Assembly: GCA_031265355.1 (NCBI GenBank) | Contig: JAISCT010000069.1 | Span: 1-64,000 of the forward strand | Direction: 5' to 3' | Length of the DNA stretch: 64,000 nucleotides | Origin: Oscillospiraceae bacterium | GTDB taxonomy: Bacteria; Bacillota; Clostridia; Oscillospirales; UBA929 | Shown: one piece after another, positions 47,801-56,092 of the stretch | Layout: each line of letters opens with the position of its first letter | Numbering within the stretch: position 1 is the first letter of the stretch | Made by a program: the position numbers and the translations under genes | Notes under the pieces: model-generated | The model's input: only the letters and a program-made list of their open reading frames with translations | What the model was told of the DNA's origin: nothing | Database searches by the model: none

Positions 47801-48543
47801 TTCCAATTATTTACATCTTCCGCGGTCTCAGCCAGAACAATATAGGGCATGTCGATGCCGAAGGTGCTCTGGCCCATGCTGTACACCTCGGCGTACAGCC
47901 CGCTCTCCTCGGCGGCGAGCTTCGCCTCCAGCAGTTCCACGGCAAACTCCTCGGCGGTGCGGTAGGAGTCATACGCGTTGACGCGGACGCTCGTCTGCCC
48001 GAGCACCGCGCCGTCGGCGTCCCGAGCGATCAGGTCGAAGTCGCCCGTATAATCCAGCATTCTGCCGCGGCTCCCGTTGATGCCGACGCTGTTGAAGAAT
48101 GTAATGTTGGCAAACGTCAGCTTCAGCGCCGGGAGGCCACCGGTCGCCGCCGCCACGGTCACGATGTTGTCGAAGACCGCCTGCAGGCCTACCCGCGGCG
48201 CGTCGACCCGCCAGTCCTCCAGCGTGTTGCCCAGGTACTGGGTCGGGTACAGCTCCGGATCTCGGATGCCCGCCTCGCGGGTCAGCGACCAGGTGACGCC
48301 GGCCGCCAGCGCCTCGGCGTCCGTGCCCTCCGGCAGCGGAAGAATGACTTCAAACGTTCTCGCGTCCGTCATGGAAATTCTGTCCATGCCCCCGTCGCCG
48401 CTCACGTTTGTGAACGTGACTTCGGGGATAGGCAGCGGTGCGGCCTCTACGGCGGCCACCGGCTGACAGAGCAGCGCCACCAGCGCGAGCACTGTCACAA
48501 GGCACAGGATGCGTTGACGCGTGTCCTTCGATTGCAGCATCAT
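44860..48543 (-). CDS. Large secreted M14-family zinc carboxypeptidase with Ig-like C-terminus
   Basis: 1227 residues; start MMLQSKDTRQRI after AAGGGAG. Signal peptide (VTVLALVALLCQPVAAV). The M14 zinc ligands are present: HxxE in SNIHADETNG (about residue 282) and His in AYIEFHGFVSNF (about 451); substrate residues in RQGGGGVDLNRD. The region after about 700 is a long mixed region with a Rossmann-like segment (PTIYLTGRPADNTTGYIHYS), and the C-terminal 80 residues are a BIG2-like bacterial Ig domain (FSVDSETYEFASANPDIVTV). It probably digests peptides or peptidoglycan outside the cell. The general protease is certain; the substrate is not. Confidence 0.87.
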   Translation of the reverse strand: MMLQSKDTRQRILCLVTVLALVALLCQPVAAVEAAPLPIPEVTFTNVSGDGGMDRISMTDARTFEVILPLPEGTDAEALAAGVTWSLTREAGIRDPELYPTQYLGNTLEDWRVDAPRVGLQAVFDNIVTVAAATGGLPALKLTFANITFFNSVGINGSRGRMLDYTGDFDLIARDADGAVLGQTSVRVNAYDSYRTAEEFAVELLEAKLAAEESGLYAEVYSMGQSTFGIDMPYIVLAETAEDVNNWKSFLALSIENPAAALAYYGEYEDEIRVPVLYSNIHADETNGADAPMDFVWDVIEGYDTPVPYDDIESLTEAGKTRLTEQRAKTDRDGYGGMGKRATSSLIQEWTTFKGGITPSDANDNSGVIARATLESYYNIKSKAFDSDAILDDVFFIIVPEENMDGRTHNTRQGGGGVDLNRDNLFQTQAETINMTDMISDWNPVAYIEFHGFVSNFQVEPCSPPHEPNVEYDLFAEMAVKGGEAFGAAAVVNNTRYNSYQMPLRDYLIENAVTGTLDWPEPWDDMSTNYTPQYSMLHGTVAYTVEVPASNEEGKKALEYGMMGHSTQVAENKDVYVENLVAGFKRGVENEDPDSVRPWYVDAADNPGAEANVYRPRHPENNNFFPEYYVVPLDDANQRNLSEAYHIKDFFLRNNVLLSALTEDVTVGGATYKAGSLVVNMHQAKRNVANGTLYDSVLITTWPELYSEPTTSFDKTRGFDCHEIRVPGALAGKLAPVTEPGGGKSWYDGEAGDAVVLANNSVAAVKAVNTLLDQGGTVGYITGGPYKSNFLISYEDFLAVRDTEVLQAYGVKELPAARKIEKPTIYLTGRPADNTTGYIHYSLTSAYGYNYSKQAFLDEMGFTATRDVAEADVIVANTNTQQGDERTAVTDAIASGTPAVIMAARSFTLSVGGTSLGTLLGAVSGGSTTDCLTTVQYVEESPVTDSYRAAGDNIMYGFGGNYFGTVPEGARVLIRNTTDTPFGGFIRQTNLTPYLGAVVALEYNRTVGGSKYDLTLFANTLVNKMHQKDDYRYASNAIYSKMLGGAVGEDDVPVIDEYHGSFTVTADKTSRTVTVTGAGYEPDAPVSLSVRYNAAPTDETSDYNAEVRTDKRGRLDFTVPEAVTQDKSWLGGHSYFASVDGDIQSDRIYATVVKAHSSARVSLRIKAKAKLNFSVDSETYEFASANPDIVTVDQTGMVTALRAGTTLVTLRALDGSGLIHLVTVSVG

Positions 48544-48663
48544 GATTGGAAACTCCCTTCTTCTTTCTGTTTTCTGTCTTATGCTTGGCACGGCGCCCCG
48601 CCTCGGGCGGCGGACGCCGAAAACCCACCGGGCAGAGCCCACCCCCTGCGGTTTGTCTGTCTC

Positions 48664-48737
48664 TAACGTGAGTTGCACCTGCAACCCACAACCCAAATTC
48701 TTGTTTTTTGTTGCCGCTTCGCGGCAGTAAGGTACTA
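48664..48737 (+). repeat. 74-bp two-hairpin dispersed repeat, copy 2
   Basis: TAACGTGAGTTGCACCTGCA at its start, then AACCCAAATTCTTG, T6, and hairpin 2 (TTGCCGC TTC GCGGCA). It lies between the ABC-transporter ATPase stop and the M14 peptidase start, 120 bases upstream of the latter. It is the same length as the other copies. Confidence 0.9.
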
Positions 48738-48754
48738 TTGAGGGGGAGGACGGG

Positions 48755-49528
48755 TCACAGGATCTTACGCAGGAACTGGGCGGTGCGGTCGCGCCGCGGG
48801 GTGGTAAAAAACACCTCCGGCACGGCCTCCTCGACGATCTGTCCCTCATCCATGAAGACGATCCGGCTGCCCACCTCGCGGGCAAAGCCCATCTCGTGGG
48901 TGACGATCACCATCGTCATCCCCTCGCGCGCTAAATCCCGCATCACCTCCAGCACCTCCCCGACCATCTCCGGGTCGAGCGCGGAGGTTGGTTCGTCAAA
49001 CAGCATGACGTCCGGGTTCATGGCCAGCGCACGGACAATGGCCACCCGCTGTTTCTGCCCGCCCGACAGCATGGCGGGGTATTCTTGCGCCTTTTCGGCG
49101 AGCCCCACCCGCCTCAGCAGGCGCATGGCGTCCGCCTCGGCTTCCGCCCGGCTCTTTTTCAGCAGGGCGATCGGCGCGGCGGTCAGGTTTTTTAGAATGG
49201 TCATGTGAGGAAAGAGGTTGAAATGCTGGAACACCATCCCCATCTTCTGCCGATGGATGTTGATGTTCACCGACAGGTCGGCCAGGTTCACGCCGTTGAA
49301 GTAGACTGCGCCGGCGGTTGGGTCCTCCAGCATGTTCAGCGTGCGCAGGAAGGTGGACTTCCCCGAGCCGGACGGACCGATGATGACGACCACCTCACCC
49401 CTGTGGATGTCGATGTTGATTTGGCTCAGCGCCGCCAGATCGCCGAACCGCTTTTCCAGGTCCTCCACCCGGATCAGGATGTTCTCATCCCCGGCGCCGG
49501 CCCGGGTGTTCCGGTCGTCAATGGTCAC
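48755..49528 (-). CDS. Polar amino-acid ABC transporter, ATP-binding subunit
   Basis: 257 residues. Walker [11 protein letters not shown]-loop [18 protein letters not shown], signature [15 protein letters not shown], Walker [17 protein letters not shown]-loop VTHEMGFA. This is the GlnQ/HisP class for polar amino acids. It overlaps the permease gene by 11 bases. The substrate (glutamine, glutamate, cystine or arginine) cannot be read. Confidence 0.94.
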   Translation of the reverse strand: MTIDDRNTRAGAGDENILIRVEDLEKRFGDLAALSQINIDIHRGEVVVIIGPSGSGKSTFLRTLNMLEDPTAGAVYFNGVNLADLSVNINIHRQKMGMVFQHFNLFPHMTILKNLTAAPIALLKKSRAEAEADAMRLLRRVGLAEKAQEYPAMLSGGQKQRVAIVRALAMNPDVMLFDEPTSALDPEMVGEVLEVMRDLAREGMTMVIVTHEMGFAREVGSRIVFMDEGQIVEEAVPEVFFTTPRRDRTAQFLRKIL

Positions 49529-50243
49529 TGGCGCGCAGCCTCCTTTCCAGTCTGGTCACGAGATGGGACAGGAAAATGACCACAATCAGGTAGATCAGCG
49601 CGACCACGATCAGCGGCATAAACGCCATATAGGTGACGCTGCGGATGATGTCCCCGCCCTTGGCCAGGTCCTCCAGCGCGATGTACCCGGATATGGAGGT
49701 CTCTTTCAGCAGCACGATGATCTCGTTGCCGAGAGACGGCAGCACGTTTTTAAACGCCTGCGGGAGGATGATGCGCATCATGGTCTGCGCGTAGGAGAAC
49801 CCCAGGCTGCGGCCCGCCTCCATCTGGCCCCGTTCGATCGACATGATGCCGGACCGGACGATCTCGGCCACATAGGCGCCGGAATTGACACCGAACGCAA
49901 TGACAGCGACCACGACCTTGCTGATGTTCACCGCGCCGAAGACGACGAAGTAAATGATCATGAGTTGTACGACGACCGGGGTCCCGCGGATCACCGTCAG
50001 ATACAGCTTGGCGATGCCGTTGAGAATGTTCAGCGCCACGCGCGGCACCGGTTTCAACCCGGTCACTTTGTCGTACGTCGAGCGGACGATGGCGATCAAA
50101 AAACCCAGTACCAGCCCAAGCAGCGCCGCCAGCAGCGTGATGAGCAGTGTGAGACCGAGCCCTCTGGCCAGCAGCGTCCAGCGGTCGTCCACGATGAAGA
50201 CCCGTTCAAAAGAATTCTGCAGTGTGTTCCAAAACGCTTCCAT
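49518..50243 (-). CDS. Polar amino-acid ABC transporter, permease subunit
   Basis: 241 residues with five or so membrane helices ([20 protein letters not shown] first). The HisM/GlnP EAA loop is seen in [20 protein letters not shown] and [14 protein letters not shown]. It lies between the binding protein and ATPase genes. Its ribosome binding site lies in one arm of a hairpin at 50251-50280. Confidence 0.94.
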   Translation of the reverse strand: MEAFWNTLQNSFERVFIVDDRWTLLARGLGLTLLITLLAALLGLVLGFLIAIVRSTYDKVTGLKPVPRVALNILNGIAKLYLTVIRGTPVVVQLMIIYFVVFGAVNISKVVVAVIAFGVNSGAYVAEIVRSGIMSIERGQMEAGRSLGFSYAQTMMRIILPQAFKNVLPSLGNEIIVLLKETSISGYIALEDLAKGGDIIRSVTYMAFMPLIVVALIYLIVVIFLSHLVTRLERRLRASDH

Positions 50244-50250
50244 CCCGTCT

Positions 50251-50280
50251 CCCCTTTTGCCGGCCGAAAAACAAAAGGGG
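50251..50280 (-). promoter_or_regulatory. Hairpin sequestering the permease ribosome binding site
   Basis: CCCCTTTTG (50280-50272) pairs with CAAAAGGGG (50259-50251); the second arm contains AAAAGGGGAG, the permease Shine-Dalgarno. The stem could lower permease translation relative to the upstream binding-protein gene. Confidence 0.5.
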
Positions 50281-50402
50281 CATAGACACCGTCGTTACCA
50301 TTCAGGTGTTCACGCCCCCATTGCGCTGCGTTTATCCATCCCGCCGGTCTGTCTCCGGGCCTGGCGCGCCGAGCCCGGGCCTATGCGCCGGCCAGGCTAT
50401 GA

Positions 50403-51191
50403 TTATTTGCTGCGAACAATGACCACCTGAGTCGCCGTGGTATACGAAGCGCTGAAGTCCACGCTCTCCCGGCGCTCCTCGGTGTCTGTGATAGCGGCGA
50501 TGCCGACGTCGGCCTTCCCTGTCTGCACCGCCGGGATGACGGAGTCGAAGTTCATGTTTTCGATTTGAAGCGTGAGACCCAGCTTGTCGCAGAGCGCCCG
50601 CGCCATGTCCACGTCCAGCCCGACGATCTGATCGCCCTCAAAATACTCATACGGCGGAAACTCCGCGTTTGTAGCCATGGTGAGCGTGCCCAAACGGGTG
50701 ATGCCCTCCGGGGATGTATACGGCGTCTGGCCCGCTTTGTCGCCGATGTAGTTGGCCACAATACTGGCCAGCGTGCCGTCAACGATCAACTCGGCGAGCG
50801 CGCTGTCGATCTGATTTTTCAGCTCCGTGTTACCCTTTGCCAAGGCAATTACATATTCTTCCAACTCAAAGGGATCATCCAGGATCCGCAAATCGCTGTT
50901 TTGCTGCACATAGACCTTGGCCGGTTCGTTGTCGATCAACACGCAGTCGATCTTTCCCTGCTTAAGCGCAAGCACGGCGTCGGCGCCCTTGTTGTAACGG
51001 CCCACCTCGGCGCCCTCGACGTCGCTGGCGTAGATATCGCCCGTGGTACCGAGCTGCACGCCGATGTGCTTGCCTTCTAAATCGTCGAGGCTGAAGACCG
51101 TATTTGCGGGCACAGAACTCGCACAGCCGGCGAGCAGCGCCACCACTGCCACTGCGGCGGCCAAACACGCCAGAATCTTCTTTTTCATCAT
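50403..51191 (-). CDS. Polar amino-acid-binding lipoprotein of the ABC transporter
   Basis: 262 residues. Signal peptide with lipobox LLAGCASS; the SBP family-3 fold is shown by LGTLTMATNAEFPPYEYFEG, QIVGLDVDMARALCDKLGL and TDTEERRESVDFSASYTTAT. The order of the two lobes is permuted: the segment GKHIGVQLGTTGDIYASDVE precedes TMATNAEFPPYEY, whereas in the canonical fold the latter comes first. This suggests a circular permutation of the family-3 fold. It is the first gene of the operon. Confidence 0.85.
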   Translation of the reverse strand: MMKKKILACLAAAVAVVALLAGCASSVPANTVFSLDDLEGKHIGVQLGTTGDIYASDVEGAEVGRYNKGADAVLALKQGKIDCVLIDNEPAKVYVQQNSDLRILDDPFELEEYVIALAKGNTELKNQIDSALAELIVDGTLASIVANYIGDKAGQTPYTSPEGITRLGTLTMATNAEFPPYEYFEGDQIVGLDVDMARALCDKLGLTLQIENMNFDSVIPAVQTGKADVGIAAITDTEERRESVDFSASYTTATQVVIVRSK

Positions 51192-51523
51192 CTTTCCCTC
51201 ACATCATCGTGATTTGCGGGGCCGTCGTCACATGATGTCCGACTCCCTGCGCCCACCGGAATATGGGAATACATCCCTATACACTTTCTGCAAAAGCACA
51301 CAAGTCCCACACATTTGCAGGAAATCGTTCGGATGTTTTGCCCAAGGATTCTCACTACGTATTTATTAAACCACATTTTTAGGTTTTTCGCAAGGGGGCG
51401 GCGTGTATTTTTTGCATTTTTATTCATCGGGCACGGTGCGCCGCCGGTCCGCACGAAATCCGCATAGGCCGCCGGCTGGGGGCGTATAGAATAGGGAGTG
51501 CGAAGTGAAAGGAATGATTCTCC
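51192..51523 (-). promoter_or_regulatory. Promoter and long leader of the amino-acid transporter operon
   Basis: -35 TTGCGA at 51393-51388, 17 bases, -10 TTTAAT at 51370-51365, giving a leader of about 165 nt. The leader contains CTGCAAA/TTTGCAG arms about 20 bases apart and GGGA...TCCC arms. No known riboswitch core was recognised. The remaining bases (51394-51523) hold the divergent pdaA promoter region, where I see no clear motif. Confidence 0.55.
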
Positions 51524-52318
51524 ATGTTTTGGGTCGTCAACGGAAAACGCGTCCTCTCCGTGGTCGGCGCCGGCCTGATCCTGCTCACGGCGGCCTTCTG
51601 GTCTCTGTCGAGAAGCGGCGCGCGCGCGTCGGTCGCCGCGTCCGGCGACTGGGGACTGCACTTCCCCAAAGAGGGCCGCCCCCCGACGGGCAACGCGACC
51701 GCCGATTTTTTGGCCGAGTACGGCGCTGTCTTTCTGGGCGATACAAAACAGCCCCGGCTCTACCTCACCTTCGACGCGGGTTATGAAAACGGGTACACGG
51801 CATCCATTTTAGACACGCTGAAGAAGCATGGTGTCCCGGCGGCGTTTTTCCTCGTGGGACACTACGTCGAGTCGGCGCCCGACCTGGTGCGGCGGATGCA
51901 CGAGGAGGGTCACATCGTCGGCAACCACACCTACCACCACCCCGATATGAGCGCCCTCACCGACAAAGCCGCCTTCGCGGAGGAACTCACGGCACTGGAG
52001 ACGCGCTACCGGGAGGTCACCGGCTACGAACTCTCCCGCTTCTACCGGCCGCCGCAGGGCAAATTCAGCGAACAGAACCTAGCGCTGGCCCAGGAGCTGG
52101 GCTATCGGACCGTCTTTTGGAGCCTCGCCTATGTGGACTGGCGCCAGGACCGACAGCCCACGCGCGAGGAGGCCTTTGGCAAGCTGCTGCCGCGCACGCA
52201 CAACGGTGCCATTGTATTGCTGCACACCACCTCAAAAACCAATGCGGAGATCCTCGACGAACTGCTGACGAAATGGACGGAGATGGGCTACAGTTTCGGC
52301 ACACTGGATGAATTGTAA
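51524..52318 (+). CDS. pdaA: PdaA-like polysaccharide deacetylase (muramic-delta-lactam pathway)
   Basis: 264 residues. N-terminal helix (VLSVVGAGLILLTAAFW) as anchor or signal. NodB homology domain: LYLTFDAGYENGYTASILD (Asp), VGNHTYHHPDMS (His ligands), FYRPPQGKFSEQNL, VFWSLAYVDW and IVLLHTTSKTNAEIL. The TFDAGYENGYT version is typical of PdaA, which de-N-acetylates MurNAc to form muramic delta-lactam in spore cortex, so this supports a spore-forming ancestry. Confidence 0.9.
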   Translation: MFWVVNGKRVLSVVGAGLILLTAAFWSLSRSGARASVAASGDWGLHFPKEGRPPTGNATADFLAEYGAVFLGDTKQPRLYLTFDAGYENGYTASILDTLKKHGVPAAFFLVGHYVESAPDLVRRMHEEGHIVGNHTYHHPDMSALTDKAAFAEELTALETRYREVTGYELSRFYRPPQGKFSEQNLALAQELGYRTVFWSLAYVDWRQDRQPTREEAFGKLLPRTHNGAIVLLHTTSKTNAEILDELLTKWTEMGYSFGTLDEL

Positions 52319-52382
52319 GCGGCCAACCCCTTCGCGCGCGCCACCGAGTGGGCCTTGGGCACAAAGTCCGCGGGCCCACCAC

Positions 52383-52432
52383 AAAAAGGGCACTTTCAAA
52401 ACGGTCGCAGGCCGTTTTAAAAGTGCCCTTTT
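52383..52432. terminator. Bidirectional terminator between pdaA and the DUF6514 gene
   Basis: A long imperfect palindrome AAAAGGGCACTTTCAAAACG and its complement, loop TCGCAGG, flanked by A-run and T-run on both strands. It serves both converging genes. Confidence 0.9.
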
Positions 52433-52442
52433 GCGCGTCTCC

Positions 52443-52739
52443 TTACGTCAAAGTGAGTTCAGCCAGACAATCTTCCACAATGTCACGCACTGAAACAGGG
52501 GTGACATTGTGGCGCATCAGCCGCGCGAGCAGCCCTTCAATGGTCTCCCGTGAGGTGGTCAGTCCGTGGATCTCTTCCTTGGACAGCACCTCTCCGGACC
52601 GCAACGCGACACACAACCCATATTCTTCGCAGAGAACAGAGTCGTCGCCCCTTTTGATTTCGTCAACCACAATGTCATACTGCAATTGACCGTCCAGCGT
52701 CTCCGCCTGCATGCGGCAGCTTCCAAATGAAACTTTCAT
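52443..52739 (-). CDS. DUF6514-like small protein, 98 aa
   Basis: Start MKVSFGSCRMQAETLDGQLQ at 52739 after a weak GAGG. The rest reads YDIVVDEIKRGDDSVLCEEY and GLCVALRSGEVLSKEEIHGL, with an alpha-helical C-terminus (LLARLMRHNVTPVSVRDIVE). It resembles the DUF6514 family of Clostridia. The function is unknown. Confidence 0.75.
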   Translation of the reverse strand: MKVSFGSCRMQAETLDGQLQYDIVVDEIKRGDDSVLCEEYGLCVALRSGEVLSKEEIHGLTTSRETIEGLLARLMRHNVTPVSVRDIVEDCLAELTLT

Positions 52740-53151
52740 GGCAAAAACCTCAAATCTTCCTCCAAGTCTATCCATCCGCCCCTGGGGAAATTTCCGGCGT
52801 CCCAGGGCCTACGCACCGACCGGGATTTGCCTATGCCGCAACTCGGTAATGTAACGCCCCCCCTTCCAAATATAGTCTCACATATATTATCGGCATCACA
52901 CCTCCATTAAAACACATTTTTATTGATTTTTCTAGTATTTCCATTTTATTACATATTCTTCCGTTTTCCAGATATAGTGGTTCTCACTCTTAAGAGCACT
53001 ACAGTTTTGTCTGTCTCTGTCATAAATAGATCGAAAATATGAGGAATGATTCTAAAAATCGTCGTTGTGCACAACGGTTTTCGCGCCTTTTTTTGCTTAT
53101 TTTTACTAAATTTTAGTAATTTGTGTGCCACACCCGCACCGGCGGCGCGGT
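52740..53151. other. Intergenic region: structured leader of the DUF6514 gene, then AT-rich DNA
   Basis: From 52776 to 52870 the minus strand has GC-rich potential hairpins (for example CCCTGGG/CCCAGGG around ACGCCGGAAATTTCC), probably in the 5' leader of the DUF6514 gene. From 52860 to 53130 the DNA is strongly AT-rich and no frame of support was found. I see no CRISPR repeats here in spite of the adjacent Cas6 gene. Confidence 0.5.
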
Positions 53152-54030
53152 TTATCGGAACGACGCGGAAAAGTACCCCAGTCCAAACGTGGTGTTTTTC
53201 CCGATGTGTAAGATCCGGGCCGCGTGAATCCACGGCACAAAGGGGGTCAGGTCCCCCGCAAGCGCGACGGTTCCGACAAGTCCGCCGATTTCCATCTTGG
53301 CGTGTATCCGGCCTGAGTAGCGCGTGAGGTCCCGCCAGCGCAGCGCGTATGTCTCTATGCGCACCGCCTGTGCGGCCTCGCGCAGGCGCGCCGCCTCGTC
53401 CGCATCCGCGCCGTCGCCGTACCGCTCGCAGGCCTGTACAGTCCGTGCAACCAAGTTGCGCAGCAGGGTCGGCGCGTCCACTGCGCGCAGCGGCACCCCT
53501 TTTCTGCGGATGCGCAGCGGCGTGTGAAACGCCAATTTGCAGCCGGCGACGTCCTCCAGCCGCAGGACCGGCAACGGCACCGGCCGGGCGGCGGCGGGAT
53601 AAAAGACGCCGTCGGACCAGACAAAGCGATCGTGTACGCCGTGTCGGACTTCTATGAGCTGAAACGGAACGCGGGCCACACCGAGTCCCCTGTGCTCAAT
53701 CGCCCGGAGCGCATCCACCATGGCGCGCGCATACGCGGCCGCGCCGCCCAGCAGCAACAAACGGAAGACGATTGTCTCCCCCGCCGCATACGCGGTCTTC
53801 CCCTCCGGTGGGAGCGTCAGCACATAGGGATTGGCGGTGTCGAGCCCGCTGCCGTCCACGCGCCGGTTGCAGTAAAAATAATCATACGCCTGCCTGTTGT
53901 GCAGAAGTGCGTGACCGATCACCCCGCGGAGCGCGGAGCCCAAAAAGGGAGGCAGCGTCGCCTCTCCCAGGGCGCATAGCGTCACCTCCAACGGGAGCAT
54001 TTGGAGCGAAAACGGCGGACATCTGTCCAT
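53152..54030 (-). CDS. cas6: Orphan Cas6-like CRISPR RNA-processing RAMP protein
   Basis: 292 residues from ATG at 54030 (GGGAGGG upstream). The C-terminal Cas6 domain is clear: KMEIGGLVGTVALAGDLTPF, VPWIHAARILHIGKNTTFGL and GYFSASF match the type I-A/III-like Cas6 C-terminus (G-rich loop GKNTTFGLG). It differs from the I-E Cas6e at 9211. No array, Cas10, Csm or Cmr gene lies within the window around it. It may act on a remote array or be domesticated. Confidence 0.85.
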   Translation of the reverse strand: MDRCPPFSLQMLPLEVTLCALGEATLPPFLGSALRGVIGHALLHNRQAYDYFYCNRRVDGSGLDTANPYVLTLPPEGKTAYAAGETIVFRLLLLGGAAAYARAMVDALRAIEHRGLGVARVPFQLIEVRHGVHDRFVWSDGVFYPAAARPVPLPVLRLEDVAGCKLAFHTPLRIRRKGVPLRAVDAPTLLRNLVARTVQACERYGDGADADEAARLREAAQAVRIETYALRWRDLTRYSGRIHAKMEIGGLVGTVALAGDLTPFVPWIHAARILHIGKNTTFGLGYFSASFR

Positions 54031-54100
54031 GGCCTTCCCTCCCATTTTGGACAAAAGAGACAGTTCTTTTGTGATAAGATCTCAGACGCCAAGAACAAAA

Positions 54101-56092
54101 TCAGAAGCAGACAGATGAATCGTCCCCTTTTTGTCCGATTGCGGCAAAAAGGTCGGCCCATTGGCCGTCCGGGCGGTAGAAGACGGGAGGATATCCCAGC
54201 GGCGCGGAGACGGTGTGCTCACCGCCGGAGTGGACCTGTTTGGTCCACATGTGCAGCCAGTGACCTGCCGGGAGCAACAGCGTCTGCGACCGCCGGCCCC
54301 GCCTCAGCACCGGCGACACCAGCATCTCCTCGCCCAGCATATAGCTATGGTGGACCCGGCGCAGCCTGTCGTCGTCCGGGAAAACCATCCACATCGGCCG
54401 CATCACCGGCAACCCGGTGTGGGCGTTCTCCCGAATCAGCGCCCGCATGTAGGGCGCGAGCGCCGCGTGCACACGCGTCAGCCGGGCAAACACCGACAGC
54501 GTCTCCTCGTCCGCATCGAATTCCAGCTGCGCCCCGCCCATGTCCGCCATACGCATAATAGGCGTAAACGCCGCGTACTCCGTCCAGCGCAGCAGCAACT
54601 CCTTTGTGCGGCGCGCGGCGAAGGACACGTTGCCCCCCACGTCGGACAGGCTGAGGCCTATCCCGCCGCAGGCCAGCGTGAGGGCGGCGTCCAGCGCCGA
54701 GGGCAGACCGTCTTCCGCCCCCCAACCGGTGTTGTGATCGCCCGTGGACGCCAGCATCGTCTGCCCGCCCATGGCGCCGTATCCGGCGCGGGTAAAGAAG
54801 ACCGCGTCCGCCGTGCGGCCAGCCTCCCGCACGGCTTCCCGATTGAGTTTGGCCCATAGCATGGGCCAGCGGTTGTGCATCCGATTGGAGCTCTCCCGGT
54901 TGGCCAGCACGGCCCGGGCCGGGAGGAAATATCCCATATCGGCCATGTAACCGCTAAACCCAAACTGCAGGATATTTTTTTTGATGATCTCCTTGTACCA
55001 GGCACAGGCGTCGGGGTTTGAGAGGTCGAGATGCCCGGCCATAAAACCGCCCATGTCGTTGATGAAATTGCCGCTTTCCGGCTTGCGCACCAAAAAGCCG
55101 CTGAGCGACGCCTCGGCGAACAGCCGCCCCTCGATGGAGAGATGAGGGTTTATATAGGCCAGCGTGTGGAGCCCGCGCACGCCGAATTCCCCGATCATTT
55201 TGTCCAGTTTGGGGTAGAGCTCCCGGTTCCACACCCAGTCAAAAAACACCTGCCAGCGCCGCCCCGTCTCCCGCAGACCCGACCAGTCGCGAACACAGAC
55301 CGCCGACACCCGCGCTCCGGCCGCCAGCACCCGCTCCAGCCGCTCGATCAGCCGCGCCGCGCCGCCCTGCGTCTCGATCCACGCGCCCTCCACGCACCAC
55401 TGCGGCAGGACGGGCTGGCGCCCCAGCAGCCGGGTGAGCCGCTCCATGAGCGCCGGCACATCGGCGGCCACACCGACAATCACGGCTGCCGGCAGATCCC
55501 AAAGCTCCACACGGTGGTGGCGTGGGGCACGGAAATCCAACGCGCCGTAGACTGGAGCGTCGATGTGGACAAAGATGCCGTCCTGTGTCACAAAGGTGGG
55601 CTGCGGGTGATAAGTGGCGTGGCGCCCGCTGCCCGGACGAAACGGGAGACGCGCACTTTCGCGCCCGATCCGCCGCTCGTGCACCCATAGCGGGAGCCGA
55701 TGTCCCCGCAGGTCCAGCAGGCCGTACTGGGCGCCTCCGCCGTAGACGCAGTGGCCGGGTGTCGCCGGAAACTGGAGCCACAGCCGGTTGAGCCCGGTGG
55801 TGGACCGCTGCGGGGTCAGCACCAGATTGCCGTCCGCCTCCGACAGGTGAAACGTAAGCGACAGGTCCCCCCCCCAAAAGCGGATGGATGAGCGGCCGGC
55901 GTCGTAGTGCGCGTTCGTCAGCATTGTGCGCCGGCTCAGCCGGTCGGAGATGCGCCAGTGTCCGCCATGGGCGTGGAACGCTCCGGCGCCCTGCCCGGCG
56001 ATGACAAACGGGCTGTCCGGCGTGTGCGTCAGCACCGGACGGTCCGCCAAATATACGGTCAATGCGTCGTTTTGGGCCTCCACGCGCAACAT
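54101..56092 (-). CDS. GH31 sulfoquinovosidase-like glycosidase
   Basis: 663 residues from ATG at 56092 (AAGGAG upstream). GH31 signatures: GGGAQYGLLDLRGHRLPLWV, YMADMGYFLP (nucleophile Asp near 382), STGDHNTGWGAEDG (acid/base Asp near 449), SLSDVGGNVSFAARRTKELL and LRWTEYAAFTPIMRMADMG. The overall pattern follows YihQ-type enzymes (MADxGxxLP and GDxNxxW) rather than maltases. The Arg/Trp pair that binds the sulfonate is not clearly conserved, so alpha-sulfoquinovoside is likely but another alpha-glycoside is possible. It has no signal peptide; cytoplasmic. Confidence 0.82.
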   Translation of the reverse strand: MLRVEAQNDALTVYLADRPVLTHTPDSPFVIAGQGAGAFHAHGGHWRISDRLSRRTMLTNAHYDAGRSSIRFWGGDLSLTFHLSEADGNLVLTPQRSTTGLNRLWLQFPATPGHCVYGGGAQYGLLDLRGHRLPLWVHERRIGRESARLPFRPGSGRHATYHPQPTFVTQDGIFVHIDAPVYGALDFRAPRHHRVELWDLPAAVIVGVAADVPALMERLTRLLGRQPVLPQWCVEGAWIETQGGAARLIERLERVLAAGARVSAVCVRDWSGLRETGRRWQVFFDWVWNRELYPKLDKMIGEFGVRGLHTLAYINPHLSIEGRLFAEASLSGFLVRKPESGNFINDMGGFMAGHLDLSNPDACAWYKEIIKKNILQFGFSGYMADMGYFLPARAVLANRESSNRMHNRWPMLWAKLNREAVREAGRTADAVFFTRAGYGAMGGQTMLASTGDHNTGWGAEDGLPSALDAALTLACGGIGLSLSDVGGNVSFAARRTKELLLRWTEYAAFTPIMRMADMGGAQLEFDADEETLSVFARLTRVHAALAPYMRALIRENAHTGLPVMRPMWMVFPDDDRLRRVHHSYMLGEEMLVSPVLRRGRRSQTLLLPAGHWLHMWTKQVHSGGEHTVSAPLGYPPVFYRPDGQWADLFAAIGQKGDDSSVCF

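Noticed and set aside
52776-52870. Cyclic-di-GMP (GEMM-I) riboswitch upstream of the DUF6514 gene
   Set aside because: ATAGGCAAATCC resembles the GEMM core start, but the second conserved block (GACGCAAAGCC) is not present and the remaining pairing does not match the two-helix fold.
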